Origin: Aselliscus stoliczkanus
Lineage: Eukaryota > Chordata > Mammalia > Chiroptera > Hipposideridae
Assembly (NCBI GenBank): GCA_033961575.1
Contig: CM066736.1
Coordinates: 90,900,852-90,964,851, forward strand
Reading direction: 5' to 3'
DNA: 64,000 bases
Shown: one piece after another, positions 36,062 through 47,166 of the stretch
Position numbering within the stretch: the stretch's first letter is position 1
Layout: every line of letters starts with the position of its first letter
Notes under the pieces: model-generated
Database searches by the model: none
Told to the model about the DNA's origin: nothing
What the model saw: the letters and a program-made list of their open reading frames with translations, nothing else
Program-made: the position numbers and the translations under genes

Positions 36062-36413
36062 GGGGTCTGAACAAAGAAGGCTTAGTGCCAAAAGACTAGA
36101 GCTCGGTGCCAAATGACGTATGTTCAAGCACGTACGGGCCCGGATCTGTCCAGGAGCTGGGGCCGTAGTGTGTTACTTTTATCTCCTTCGGGGCTACTGC
36201 CCAGAAGTTGTTTCTAAAATTTATCTTATCCCAGTTCCTCAAGGGACAGCCAGTTTCTTGAGGGAGTGGGTGCATACCCAAGCTGTATTTTCTTCTATGA
36301 CCCTGAGCAGGCCTTAATTCTATATCATCAATACACCCTCATATGTGGGACCCGAACCAGGGCCGCTGGCTTCCTAAGCCAGCGCTTAACCACTGCACCA
36401 CTCAGCGGGCCCC

Positions 36414-38970
36414 CAGAAGAATTATTTTTGATAGAAGAAATTAGAAACAATTTAAATATTTAAAAGTAATGAAATACTTAATTAAATTTGGTATAGCTAT
36501 TGGGTGGAAAGAAGTGTTATCTATTGAAAAACTTGATTTCGAGGTATACAGAATGATATGAGAAAATGTTCACAAAATAACAGTAGTCACAGACCAAAAC
36601 AGCATACAAACTCCATATAATCTGAAACTTATTGCAAAAACAGAATATCATACATAACAATTATAAAATGAATAAAGTGCAGAACACTTTTTAGAGTGGT
36701 TATTCCTCTGTTATGGAATTACAAGTGATTTTGCAGTTTTTTATATACATTTCTATAGTTTTCAGATTTTCTACATTAAGGATATATTTCTTTTGTAATT
36801 AGAGAAAAAAAATTAGTGATATTCATTTTCAAGCATATTTGGTCACATTTCTCACTTTGGAAAAGGCATTAAACTCTAATGTGTTTTTTTGAGGGTTTTG
36901 GGTTTGTTTTCTTTTTTTTTTTTTGGTTGTTGTGTTGTTCCTGTTTCTACTCAAAAGCTTTTAAATACAGATCTTTTACCACGAGGTCCAAAGTTCATTC
37001 TTTTTCAGTGAGAATCCCTCTGAGACATCTAATTGCAGAAACTCATTCAGACTGGGACATCTTGCTGGAGATTCTCCAGAGAAACTGAAAAACCTATGTA
37101 AGGAGATGCCATCTGAATTTTGAAGAACTCCTAAAGATTCTCAGCCATGAATAGGAATTTGATTGTGCCTAACACTGAGGTGAGTTTGGGCAATTCTCAA
37201 AAATATCTATTTTCAGAAAAGTAAAGACATGGCTGGCTAAGAATGCAATGGCCTGGCATATGGAGACAGTTAATGAAAGCCAGTATTAGCAAGAAGCAAT
37301 GTATTTCTCTTTCCCTTTCATTTTGCAAGAGATTATGGCTCTTTGTCTTCTGGGTGACTTGTACAATACTAGACTTAGTCTCATTTTCCACTCATCCCAT
37401 TCATTTCATCATGGTGTATACAAAAAAATAATGGAAACTGAAGGTTTTAATTTTAATCTGGTCTGGTACTATGAAATGATGGTTTCTCTATATGGTAACA
37501 TTTCTGAAGAGGTTTAGGAGAATTCTCTCACAGAAATAGATCATTTACACAAGATACAGTCAGCTTAGGAACCAGAAACCTGGAGCCTCTGAAATGTGTA
37601 TTCCTTTGTATCTTCTTCTTTCCGTGGTGAAATCTATGTACTCTGTTTAGTAGAAGTGGACACAACAGTGATTTCCAGATTTTTTATGTGACGGGATCTA
37701 TGTTTTGTGGCTTCACAGCCATGTAATACATATCATCACACTGCAATTTATCTATTTAGTTCTGCTGGTGGGGGTGTTTGACATTGATTTTGCTGCATGA
37801 GAACTTTCAGGTCTACTCCAGAACTTAAGGATCACTTTATTTTTTCAATTAAAAGAGATATTTTAACCATTTGGGACCTTCAACTTTCCTCAAACATCTT
37901 TGAATCTGTAAATTCCTTGAAATATCATTCAATTCTTTCTGCTGCCTCTACAAGAAATAGTAATCCAAAGATATGGTATTATCTTTTGTACTGATTACCT
38001 GTCCAATAATAACAAGTATTATTTAAATTAAAATGGGATGGACAATCTGTAATCCTTAGAACTTCAAGGGCTTCCTGAGTGGAAATCTTCTATTGAAAAT
38101 GGATAGAGAACTAAAACAAAAAACAGCAACAATAAAAAAAATGTGGCAAGACAGAGAAGCCAAAGAAAAGGATGCTGTATCTGATTGGATTCAAATCTTT
38201 AATAAGATTTTTACTAAAATTTCATAAAATTTGCTAATGATTTAGAAGTATAAATACTTATTTTTTCTTAGGAACTTCCTTTGAAATTTGACAGTGTGGA
38301 AAAGCATGATATTGACATCAAACAGAGTTTGAGTACAAAACATATCAAATCCTTACTAATTAAAAAATTCATTCATATGTATTCCATTGGGTATCTAAAA
38401 TGTATTATCTTAACAAGATATATGGAATATTACTAGAAATTTTTACATAAATTATTAAGTTTCTTTATATTCTTCAAGGCAGGAAAAAAATCCTGATAAG
38501 GACTAGTCAGATTAGAGCGATCCTCTAAATATAACCATGATTTTAGTGACAAGACTCAGGTACAATTAGCATGGAAAGAATCTGAGAAGAGAGACTAGAA
38601 ATGGCTTATTGGAAGGAAGAAGACAATAATAGCATAGTTCAGAGCTTTTCATCAGAATGTGGAGTGCAAAAATTGTGCTAAGACACATGTAGAAAGTGAG
38701 GATTGTTGCTTAGAAAGTGAGGCTAGGATGCAATGGGAGTAGGCTAAGATTGTACTGTTTAATTATTTTTAAATACCATAGATCAAAGACTTTCTTGTCA
38801 GAGCTAGGGAAAAAAAAAAAAAACTATCCTACTTATCATAACAAGGTGAATGTTCATGCATTTGCAGGTATTATTGTCCAAACTACTCCCTTATCTGATC
38901 TCTAACCCTACCTCATTCTCTCTCATATGCAGCAAGAAATTGTTGATAAAGAAAGTAAAATGCCCACCTC
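36414..38970. other. Intergenic DNA upstream of the OR52N2-like gene
   Basis: AT-rich, no recognised repeats except short T/A runs. It probably includes the upstream non-coding exon, intron and promoter of the OR gene, but I cannot place them. Confidence 0.35.
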
Positions 38971-38977
38971 CTTTCAG
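38971..38977 (+). promoter_or_regulatory. Probable splice acceptor before the OR52N2 start
   Basis: CCCACCTCCTTTCAG is a good polypyrimidine tract plus CAG, ending 5 bases before the ATG. Mammalian OR coding exons commonly begin just upstream of the start codon in this way. Confidence 0.5.
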
Positions 38978-38982
38978 CCATT

Positions 38983-39948
38983 ATGTCTGGAGCCAACAGC
39001 TCCAGCCTGACCCCAGGATTCTTTATCTTGAATGGTGTTCCTGGGCTGGAAGACGCACATGTTTGGGTCTCCCTGCCATTCTGCTTCATGTACATTGTTG
39101 CTGTTGTGGGGAACTGTGGGCTCATCTACCTCATCAGCCATGAGGAGGCCCTGCATCGGCCCATGTATTACTTCCTGGTTCTGCTCTCCTTCACAGATGT
39201 CACCCTGTGCACAACCACTGTACCCAATATGCTGTGTATATTCTGGTTCAACCTCAAGGAGATTGACTTTAATGCCTGCTTGGCCCAGATGTTTTTTGTC
39301 CACATGCTGACAGGGATGGAGTCAGGGGTGCTCATGCTCATGGCCCTGGACCGTTATGTGGCCATCTGCTATCCCTTACGTTATTCTACCATTCTCACCA
39401 ACCCTGTCATTGTTAAGGCTGGTCTCATCACCTTCCTGAGGGGTGTGATGCTCATCATCCCATTCACTTTCCTCACCAAGCGCTTGCCCTATTGTCGGGG
39501 CAACTTCATTCCCCATACTTACTGTGACCACATGTCTGTGGCCAAGGTGTCCTGTGGCAATTTCAAGATCAATGCAATTTATGGTCTGATGGTTGCTCTC
39601 CTTATTGGTATGTTTGACATCTGCTGTATTTCCATGTCTTACACTATGATATTGAGAACTGTCATGAGCCTGTCATCCGCAGATGCTCGTTACAAAGCCT
39701 TTAGCACCTGTACATCTCATATCTGCGCCATTGTGATCACCTATGTCCCAGCTTTTTTCACTTTTTTTACCCATCGTTTTGGAGGACACAGTGTCCCTCA
39801 CCACATACATATCATTGTGGCTAACCTTTATGTGCTACTGCCCCCTACAATGAACCCCATTGTTTATGGAGTCAAGACCAAACAGATTCGGGAAGGTGTG
39901 ATCAAATTTTTACTTGGAGACAAGATTGTCTCTACCCAAGACAAATAA
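38983..39948 (+). CDS. OR52N2: Class I olfactory receptor, OR52N2-like, intact
   Basis: An odorant-binding G-protein-coupled receptor of olfactory neurons, expected to signal through Golf and adenylyl cyclase in cilia. The 321-codon single-exon frame is uninterrupted. Visible features: N-glycosylation site N5-S-S, TM1 with GN at 43-44, PMYYFL at 60-65, the first disulfide cysteine C99, the DRY motif at 123-125 within MALDRYVAICYPLRY, loop-2 cysteines 171, 181 and 191, KAFSTCTSH at the TM6 start (238-246), and NPIVYGVKTKQIR at the TM7 end (291-303). The long second extracellular loop and the LNGVPGLE opening are class I traits. The sequence agrees over nearly its full length with what I recall of human OR52N2 (MSGANSSSLTPGFFILNG). 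The start gives the usual length for the family and lies 5 bases after a good splice acceptor. It is the only intact receptor here; ligand unknown. Confidence 0.95.
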   Translation: MSGANSSSLTPGFFILNGVPGLEDAHVWVSLPFCFMYIVAVVGNCGLIYLISHEEALHRPMYYFLVLLSFTDVTLCTTTVPNMLCIFWFNLKEIDFNACLAQMFFVHMLTGMESGVLMLMALDRYVAICYPLRYSTILTNPVIVKAGLITFLRGVMLIIPFTFLTKRLPYCRGNFIPHTYCDHMSVAKVSCGNFKINAIYGLMVALLIGMFDICCISMSYTMILRTVMSLSSADARYKAFSTCTSHICAIVITYVPAFFTFFTHRFGGHSVPHHIHIIVANLYVLLPPTMNPIVYGVKTKQIREGVIKFLLGDKIVSTQDK

Positions 39949-40588
39949 ATCATAAAATAGACAGACATATTGCTGGGGAGTCAGGGTGTGGGAAGTGGAG
40001 GAGAAATTTGTAAAACATGTAAGTAAAATGGTATTAAAAACATGAGTCCTCTAATGTATAGACTTTTTTGAAGCATTTGCAAGTATATATTATGAAATGT
40101 TTCTTTTGTGTAAAAATATGCCAAAGAAGAGAATGTAGAATAAAAAAGTAGCATATCTATTCCTCACAGATTTTGTTTTACATAAGTCTGTAGAGTCATA
40201 TGTCTAGTGAAAACAGGTAACAAAATGAGGGTTGCAGGCCTGGTTTCAATGTACGTATACATTGTGTGTAAGAAAAGGAGGTTGTGGTGATGTGATACAA
40301 GCATATCTTCTCCATAAAGGACAAATTCTACTCAATTCAAGCACTCAGGCACACTGTTACCATGGGCTCTGTGTTGCAAAATTTTCTAATATCTACTAAG
40401 ACAAGCTAGACTTAGGTGTTCTGTGAAATCTCCCAATTTTAATTACTTGATAAATGTTTTGTTTTTAAGTCTGTCTTATTCAAGACATGCCTAAGAGTTA
40501 TATTTTTTCCCATTTCATCAGTTTGGGGCCTCCATTTAAAATTCCCCTAAAATATATAATTGTGATGTTACTGTTACTGGGAAATGAT
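39949..40588. other. 3' flank of the OR52N2-like gene
   Basis: Probable 3' UTR and following DNA. An AATAAA at about 40139-40144 (GAATAAAAAAG) is a possible polyadenylation signal. No repeat recognised. Confidence 0.4.
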
Positions 40589-41040
40589 GTTGAGCCTAAG
40601 TTCTTGTCTTCTTAAAAGAAAGACTTCAATCAAGAGACAGGATTTTGTGTTGTGTGAACAGCAGAAGTTTATTAGTAAAAGAGAGTATACTGAGAGACAT
40701 GGAACAGGCTGACCCAAGAGAGGGAAGCAGCCTTGCCTTACATTGCATGAAGGCTTTTATTTCAATGGGTAGAGAATTGCCTCCCCTCTCCCTTCTCTTA
40801 TTTCTCTTTCTCCCCCTGAGGCACCTACTCTTTGGCATTTAGCAATGCATTTCTTTGATTTTAGGAGCATGTATAAACACATCCCTTAGAGGTATGTGTA
40901 AGCCTGGAACCTTGCTGGGCAGCTGCAAGGAAACTTGACCCAAGTAGGAGCTGCAGCAAGGGGCTTTCTAACCGGGGCTAAATTTCCCCTTCTGCTCATT
41001 CCTATCTATTTACATGCCCTATCATTACCAGTCAAGCAGG
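40589..41040 (-). mobile_element. Probable antisense LTR (ERV)
   Basis: On the minus strand an A-rich TATA-like sequence (AAATAAAAGCC, about 40753-40763) is followed 85 bp later by AATAAA (plus 40668-40673), then CACACAACACAAAATCC, the order of an LTR. Ends are approximate: the left end may be TGTTGAGCC at 40589. No target-site duplication found. Confidence 0.5.
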
Positions 41041-41380
41041 CAAAAGTATTGTTAAATTATTAGTATGTGTTATAATTCATTTACTCATTCTTTTTTTTGA
41101 GATATTTATTTAGGTCATATTATTGGTCAGAACTTGGGTTTAATGAGAGCGAGGGGCAGACTTGAATATGATACAGTCCCCGGCCTCAGGGAGGTAAGAA
41201 TTTATGGTTGGGCATGTACAAAAGGAAATATAAATGAAAGAAAGAGGAGAGATGATAAAAATGGATGCAGTATGGAGGGAGCAAAAAAAAAAAAAAAAGG
41301 AGTAAGCATAATTAAATAGAGAGGAGGCTATTTAGGGAAGTGGGGCATATGAATATCAGTTCTCAGAACTGCTATTAAAT

Positions 41381-41721
41381 TGTTAAACCTATTGCTAAGC
41401 TCAGCTTAAAGTCAAATCATAAACACCCTGAAACAACTGCTACATGGACATACATGGATTTTACTTCCTTCCTTGTACTGTTCACCTCACTCATTTGCAT
41501 ATTGGAACTAACCAATCCCTGATAATTTAGGCAGCAATCCCTCATTTACATGAAAGAATTTCATTTTGTGGTTTTTGCCTTTATAAATCCTGCCTTGCCT
41601 TGTTCTTTCCAAAGTGCAGTTTGAATTATTACCTCAATTTACATCTCTCGGATTAGAATCCTTTAAGACCTCAAATAAACTTTTAATTTGATTTACAGCT
41701 TTAGATCTTTTTTGGTTAACA
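41381..41721 (+). mobile_element. Probable solo LTR, ~340 bp
   Basis: Begins TGTTAA and ends TTAACA (inverted termini). It has TTTATAAATCC (41582-41587 core) and, 90 bp on, AATAAA (41674-41679). The size and layout fit a class I ERV solo LTR. No clear target-site duplication is seen. Confidence 0.6.
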
Positions 41722-41800
41722 CATACTATCAATATTTTTCATTTAAATAAGTATACTCTCAACTAATATTTGTTCTACATAGTGATCATATATTTTATTT

Positions 41801-42260
41801 TGTAGGGGAAGAAAATTTTTCCTGATCCTTCTTAGTGGCTGGATCTGAAAATTAAACTGACAAAAACAGATTTACAGGAGGAAAGAATACAAATTTTATT
41901 GAATTTTTAAATGTACATGGGAGCCTTCACAACAGAATAAAAACCTGAAATAGTGACTAGAGCAGGAAGCTTTTATACTTGTTAGACAAAAAAACAATAC
42001 ATTTATGAAGAACTGACAAACAAGGGAAGTAAATGGTGAAAAAGTAACTAAGGAAATGACAGTTAAACACAGTTTTGTTTAGAGATTCCTCTGGTGCCAT
42101 TGCTGGGTTGATGAGAGTTCGTGTTCAGTAAAAGGAGAATTTATTTCCTGCCTCTAGACAAAAAAGGGGGAGATTTTTCTGTACTTATTGCTTCTTAATT
42201 GCTTTCAGCTCCAATAGTTTCTAAGTCAAAAAGTCACATTTCAGAGTAACATATCCTGGT
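41801..42260 (-). mobile_element. Antisense LTR, same family as the LTR at 44765
   Basis: The minus strand has TATAAAAGC (plus 41971-41977), AATAAA (plus 41895-41900) and the end CAGTTTAATTTTCAGATCCAG...CCCCTACA. It resembles MER41-type class I LTRs as I remember them. Its U3 end (near CACATTTCAGAGTAACATATCC) matches the start of the sense copy at 44765 in reverse, but it is truncated there. Confidence 0.6.
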
Positions 42261-42717
42261 TTCCTTCTGTTTCATATATATTTGTCATATATGCACAAAA
42301 TTCCATATTCTAAATTACCAAACTCTATATAGTGATATAAAATGTCCCACAGTGATATAAAATGTCTCTCTGGAGACAACCATCATCAAGTTTTACACGT
42401 TCTTCCAGATTCTTCCATGATTATAGGCTTTTAAAATCTAAATGATAGCATACTCAATACTGAATTCTTTTCCATTTAACAATGTATCTTGTTATTCCTA
42501 TATCCCAGATCTCCACATATAGAACTTTCTCTTTTACATTTGGAGTGTATCTAAGCAATATTGGGGTACATAAGCTTTGCAAACCTCATTTTGTCCATTG
42601 GGAAGCTTAAAATTATTTCTAGGAGGAATTGCTGAGTCATAGAGCATTGTTCCTTTATTCAGAGAGGTGATATTACTAATTTGTACCCCAAGGAGTAAAA
42701 CACAAGATCAACATTTC

Positions 42718-42763
<46 letters not shown>

Positions 42764-43200
42764 ATGTTTTAACACATTTTCAGATGTTTTACCATTTGAA
42801 GAGGTAAAACAATATATCTTTGTAATTTACATGTTTTCTGATTTTGAATTACATTAACTATACCTCTATATGCTTATAATTGATTGTTTTCTGTGCACTA
42901 CCAATTTATACCCTTGACTGATGTTTTATTAGACATTTAACAATGATTTGTTAAAGCTTTCTACTTATTTAGACATTTATTCCTTTGCCCATGAGATAGT
43001 CATACCCCTCCATACCCTCCAATCTCTCTCTTGATATTGTTTGTGCCTATTTTTGTCATAAGAAATTTTTTTAAGAGTCAAATATTTCAGTCTTCCCTTT
43101 AATGACTACTAAGTTTGATCTTAAGGTTATGATGATTTTTGCTCATCTGAGATGATTAGAATAAAAATATTCTCCCATATTTTCTTCTCATTGTTTTTTT
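42261..43200. other. Intergenic DNA with ancient repeat relics
   Basis: 42380-42700 resembles an old L1 or L2 tail (GGAATTGCTGAGTCATAGAGC). A (TA)n run at 42719-42761 follows. No gene recognised. Confidence 0.35.
42719..42761. repeat. (TA)n microsatellite
   Basis: About 21 uninterrupted TA units. Confidence 0.95.
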
Positions 43201-43209
43201 CATTTTTAT

Positions 43210-43720
43210 CTTCATTTTTTTAAATAAATGAAATATAACACACATGCAAAACAGTGCACACAATTCAATAAATTGTCAACATTCATGTAACCACAACACA
43301 GGTGAAGAAGTAGAACATTGCTAGCCCCCAGAAGCCACTATCATGGCTATTCTACTTATTACCCTTTCTACCACTCCTGTTATTATATCCCTGTCTTAAC
43401 TTTTATAGCCAATATATCCTTGCTTTTCTCAATATACTTATCATGTATCCTTAAATGTTATAATTTAGCTTTATATACTCTGTTATCTACTCTTACACAA
43501 ATGGAATCATCGGTATACATTCTTTTGTGCCTGGCTTCTGTTGCTCAATATAAGAGTAATTCATGTTGCTGCACATATCTATGGTTCAATCATGTTTATT
43601 GCTGCATAGCAATCCATTATTGTGAATATCCTACACTTTTTAAAAAATTCTATCATTAATGGGCATTCAGGTTTCTCCTAGGTTTGTGTCATTGTGAATA
43701 TTATTCTTACACATGTTTCT
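43210..43720 (-). mobile_element. Old L1 3' fragment, antisense
   Basis: Diverged L1-tail landmarks on the minus strand, e.g. plus-strand AATTCATGTTGCTGCACATA, TTATTGCTGCATAGCAATCC and AATGGGCATTCAGGTTTCTC. Ancient, heavily mutated. Confidence 0.55.
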
Positions 43721-43900
43721 TCAAGCTCACATGCATGTAATTCCCCTGATCCAGGTTGATCTGACTGCAGTTACTGCTGAGTGCCCAACCATACAAAAGC
43801 AGAGACCAATGTTTGAACTTCTGATATGAGACCCTTTCCTTGGGGAAAGTGGTGAGCCAATTGTTGGTAGGTTCCATTATTGGAATAAGTAGGAGTGGCA

Positions 43901-44331
43901 TTTTTTTTTTTTTAAGATTTTATTGGGGAATTGGGGGAGGGGAACAACATTGGGGAATTGGGGAAGGGGAACAGAGAAGTTGCTGTCTTTTTGTTCTTCA
44001 GTCTAGTTGCGGAGGACATTGCTTCACTGGCCCATGTTGGTATCATCATTGTGCTCTTCCCGGATGAGGCAGATTGGTCGCCCATCTCTGGATGGTCACT
44101 CACCGCGGCTATTGGCAGCTCACGCTGGCTGCCGGCCACTCGCTGTAGCCTATGGCAGCCCATGCAGCAGGGGCTGCAGCCCACACCGTTGCAGGGGCTC
44201 ACACAGCCCAGCTCCAGGTGGAGCTGTTGTTAGCTGTAGAGGGCAGTGTCACTGGCCCTCATGTGGGATCCGAACCGGGGCCGCTGGCATCCCAAAACCA
44301 GCTCTTAACCAATGCGCCACTCGACAGGCCC
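43901..44331 (-). mobile_element. antisense long-form SINE
   Basis: The tail (poly(T) then AAGATTTTATTGGGGAATTGG) is at the left and the head (AATGCGCCACTCGACAGGCCC) at the right. Flanking AGGAGTGGCA (43891-43900) and AGGAGTAGCA (44332-44341) form a 10-bp target-site duplication with one change. Confidence 0.92.
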
Positions 44332-44764
44332 AGGAGTAGCACTTCTTTATATGAGCAGAAATGAAATGTCAAACACAAATTTGTCTTTATTGTATGCAAC
44401 ACCACTCATAGAATCACTACTTGTGGCTTACTCATTACTTTGGTGGTCCATAAACATTACGCTGAGAATAAATAATTCATTTTTCAAACAAAGAGTTGTA
44501 ACAGTATAATCATTCCCATGGAATTCATGGAATTTACTCCATCATCCCAAAGCAAATGGTCTGGGAAAATAATAGGTTAGATTATGCAAGATAAGTAATA
44601 CTGCAAGCTGGAAGAATACTTGCAAACTAGAAGTGTTATCCTATGTCATGTTGTGTATATTTTAATAAGGATTATTTATGGTGCCATCTCCTTTCTAGTC
44701 AGATTATTTAGTCCTACTAAGGGATGGAGGAGGAATAAACTCTCTCAGTATTACAAGTCATAAC

Positions 44765-45713
44765 TGAGGGACTTCAGGGTAGACTACCCCAGAATATGCC
44801 ACTTTGGCATATGGATTATTTAGAGCTGAAGATAATCAAGTCCCAGAAGATTCAGGAAGAGCTTTGAACCTTTCCTTTAACTCTGCATCAGAATTTAGAT
44901 AGGGGACTTGTACCAGGAAGAAAGATATCGGTAAAAATAACTTTTTTTTTTTTTTTAAAGATTTTATTGGGGAATTGGCGGAGGGGAACAGCTTTGGGGA
45001 ATTGGGGAAGGGGAACAGACAAGTTGCTGTCTTTTTGTTCTTCAGTTTAGTTGCGGAGGATGTTGCTTCACTGTTGATATCGTCATTGCGCTCTTCCCGG
45101 ATGAGGCAGATCGGTCGCTGGCCTCTGGATGTCGCTCACCGTGGCTATTGGCAGCTCACGCTTGGCTGCCAGCCGCTCACGCTAGCTGCGGGCCACTCAC
45201 TGTAGCCTATGGCAGCCCACTGCAGCAGGGGCTGCAGTCCACACCATCACCCAGGCTCGCACAGCCCAGTTCCAGGTGGAGCTGTTGTTAGCTGTAGAGG
45301 GCAGTGTCATTGGCCCTCATGTGGGATCCGAACCGGGGCCGCTGACATCCCAAAACCAGCACTTAACCAATGCGCCACTCGGCCGGCCCCAAAAATAACT
45401 TTTTATATCTGAAAGACTTAGCTTCATGGCATGACAAACATTTGTTTATGAAACACCTCTTCTCAGCTACCTATGAATTGGCTTCCTCCCCTTTGAGACC
45501 CTTGCCCTCTTATTCCCTCTCCCTTTCTCCTTAGCTCAGGATGTATATAAGCCTCAATTACATGACTGCCAGGGAATTTCTCATGACTTTGTGGGACATC
45601 CATACAAATAAAATTAAACTTGTTTTTCTTTGTTATTCTGTCTTGAATCTATTTAATTGTTAGGCCAGCCAAAGAACCTGGAAGGGAGGAAGAGAAACTT
45701 TTTTTCCCCAACA
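44765..45713 (+). mobile_element. Solo LTR (class I ERV-like), split by a SINE
   Basis: Starts TGAGGGACTTCAGGG, ends TTTCCCCAACA, and is flanked by a 4-bp target-site duplication (TAAC), typical of class I elements. TATATAAGCC (45544-45550) and AATAAAATTAAAC (45607-45612 signal) lie in order. An antisense SINE at 44946-45390 interrupts U3. Without the SINE the LTR is about 490 bp. No internal genes. Confidence 0.8.
44946..45390 (-). mobile_element. antisense long-form SINE inside an LTR
   Basis: Poly(T) and AAGATTTTATTGGGGAATTGG at the left, CGCCACTCGGCCGGCCCC at the right. Target-site duplication AAAAATAACTTTT at about 44933-44945 and 45391-45403. It inserted into the LTR that spans 44765-45713. 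Confidence 0.92.
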
Positions 45714-46139
45714 TAACTAACTTCCAAAATATTTTTTCTTATCTCCATAACTTTAGATTTGGCAGGCTGAAAGTCCTAGTTCCCAAGAGAGATATACTTC
45801 TACTAGAAAACATAACCATGATTCCATTTAATTAAAATCTAAGATTCCCCCCCACACACAATCATTATGGATACCTCATATAATTTTCTTAGCTAAAATG
45901 GTTAATCCTGATTATCAAGGGGAAATTGTGTTATGTTCACACAATGAAGGTCTTGAAATATGAAGTTAACTTATTACAAGACTGGAAAAGTTGCATATTT
46001 ATCTCTGGAGATGCTGAATGTATAGCTTTGATTCATAGACAAGATAAGGGAAATGGGCTTATCATGTGTTACTTAAAGTCTGAAATTTCCCTGGTGATCC
46101 TGAAAATAAGTTTGCAACAGGCCTTCACTGGCTAATAGA

Positions 46140-46440
46140 CATCTCTTGAAAGTAAAAATTTAAATGACAAAGAAATAAATAAAATTTAAATTTCTCTAAT
46201 AAAGGGAATGCAAATTAAAATCAGTGTCATATCATGACTTACTTATAAACGTGCTAAATGCAAAAATATGTCAACATGGACAGTTAGTGAGGAGATAGAA
46301 CAATGGAAACTTCCATACCTTGAGAGTACAAATTGTTATTCTCCACTTTGGTAAATATTTTGAAATTATCAAGTAAAGTTAGAGATAAACATATCTTATG
46401 ACTCCATAATTTTACCTTCAGGGATGTATCCTAATGAAAT
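46140..46440 (+). mobile_element. Old L1 3' fragment
   Basis: GGGAATGCAAATTAAAATCAG, GTGAGGAGATAGAACAATGG and TATGACTCCATAATTTTACC follow the order of the L1 tail. Diverged. Confidence 0.55.
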
Positions 46441-46489
46441 TTATGATTCTGTCTGTGTGGCTCTGGCTCTGCTAAAGAAGACTGTATGC

Positions 46490-46925
46490 ACATCACAACA
46501 AAATGACCAAGAGACATAATGACCAATACAACAAGTTCTATGCCAGTGAGTGGATAGAACTTGAGGCAACCCTCAAAACTGATATCCCTCAAATTGAACT
46601 AGAATATTCCCAGCCTCCTGAGGATACTGGATATGGACAAGAAAAGTCAATAGTGTCTACCATAACCACGAAGTAGAACATATGCTGGTGGAAGCTTCAC
46701 TCAAGCTAGATCACAAACAGGATAAAGATATTCTCCATAAAGACCATCAATATACAGAACCAAAAGAGAAGCAAATCCACATGTACATTGCTTCCAACCC
46801 TGGAACTCCTACTGGAAAAAAAAAGACAGATTGTGAATTTGGGTGTCATCCAAGAGACAGGTTTCCTCCTTTGGAATCTGGGGGTGGGAGTGGGGGGAGA
46901 AAAAGAAACAGTAATGACAAAAATT
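46490..46925 (+). pseudogene. Unidentified decayed coding-like segment
   Basis: In one frame from about 46503 the translation is polar and codon-like (ATLKTDIPQIELEYSQPPED, then GYGQEKSIV), and it is stopped at about 46674. A second frame continues from 46682 (ASLKLDHKQDKDILHKDH) to 46927. The frame change with similar composition suggests a processed pseudogene, but I do not recognise the parent. Confidence 0.25.
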
Positions 46926-47166
46926 AATCAAATGCGTTAGCTGTTAAGAGTTAGAAATCAGCTCAATATTTAAGGATATTATATGCTAGGCTAAATAGTT
47001 TTGCTTTGTTCAATTTTAACAAATAATTGTTGAATACCTACCAATCTAGGGAACAAAACAAGACATGAGGGCAATTTGGAGTTAGTAATATTTCTGTGTC
47101 CAGGCAAGTAATTTGGGAGCTTAAAACATGAAAAAAAAAAAAAGGCAGATCATAATAAACATTTTT

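Larger units (their letters stand above)
34944..36335 (-). mobile_element. Solo LTR with internal minisatellite
   Basis: A 1392-bp segment beginning TGTATCGATAAGG and ending CATCAATACA, i.e. TG...CA termini, flanked by a 5-bp target-site duplication (CCCTC). On the minus strand it has a TATA box (CCCCTATAAGAAGG, plus bases 36056-36061 core), then the minisatellite, then an AATAAA signal (plus bases 35048-35053) and a short U5-like end. This is the layout of an endogenous retrovirus LTR left by recombination; no gag, pol or env adjoins it. 5-bp duplications fit several ERV groups, so the class is left open. Confidence 0.85.
34911..36413 (-). mobile_element. Short-form SINE split by a solo LTR
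   Basis: The left part (34911-34943) is poly(T) plus GAAGGCAGTGTCACTGGCC. The right part (36336-36413) resumes at CCCTCATATGTGGGACCCG and ends CACCACTCAGCGGGCCC. Removing 34944-36335 and one copy of CCCTC restores a normal short SINE like those at 16888, 27171 and 49597, so the LTR inserted after the SINE. Confidence 0.9.

Noticed and set aside
35127..36062. 311-codon open frame as a repetitive secreted or structural protein
   Set aside because: The frame exists only because a 26-bp repeat lacks stops in all phases; there is no Kozak-supported unique N-terminus, and the parallel frame is equally open.
38974..39310. Frames antisense to or out of phase with the OR52N2-like gene
   Set aside because: They are shadows of the intact receptor frame, with no family motifs.
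44007..45412. Several 65-110 codon frames between 44.0 and 45.4 kb
   Set aside because: All are translations of the two antisense long-form SINEs.
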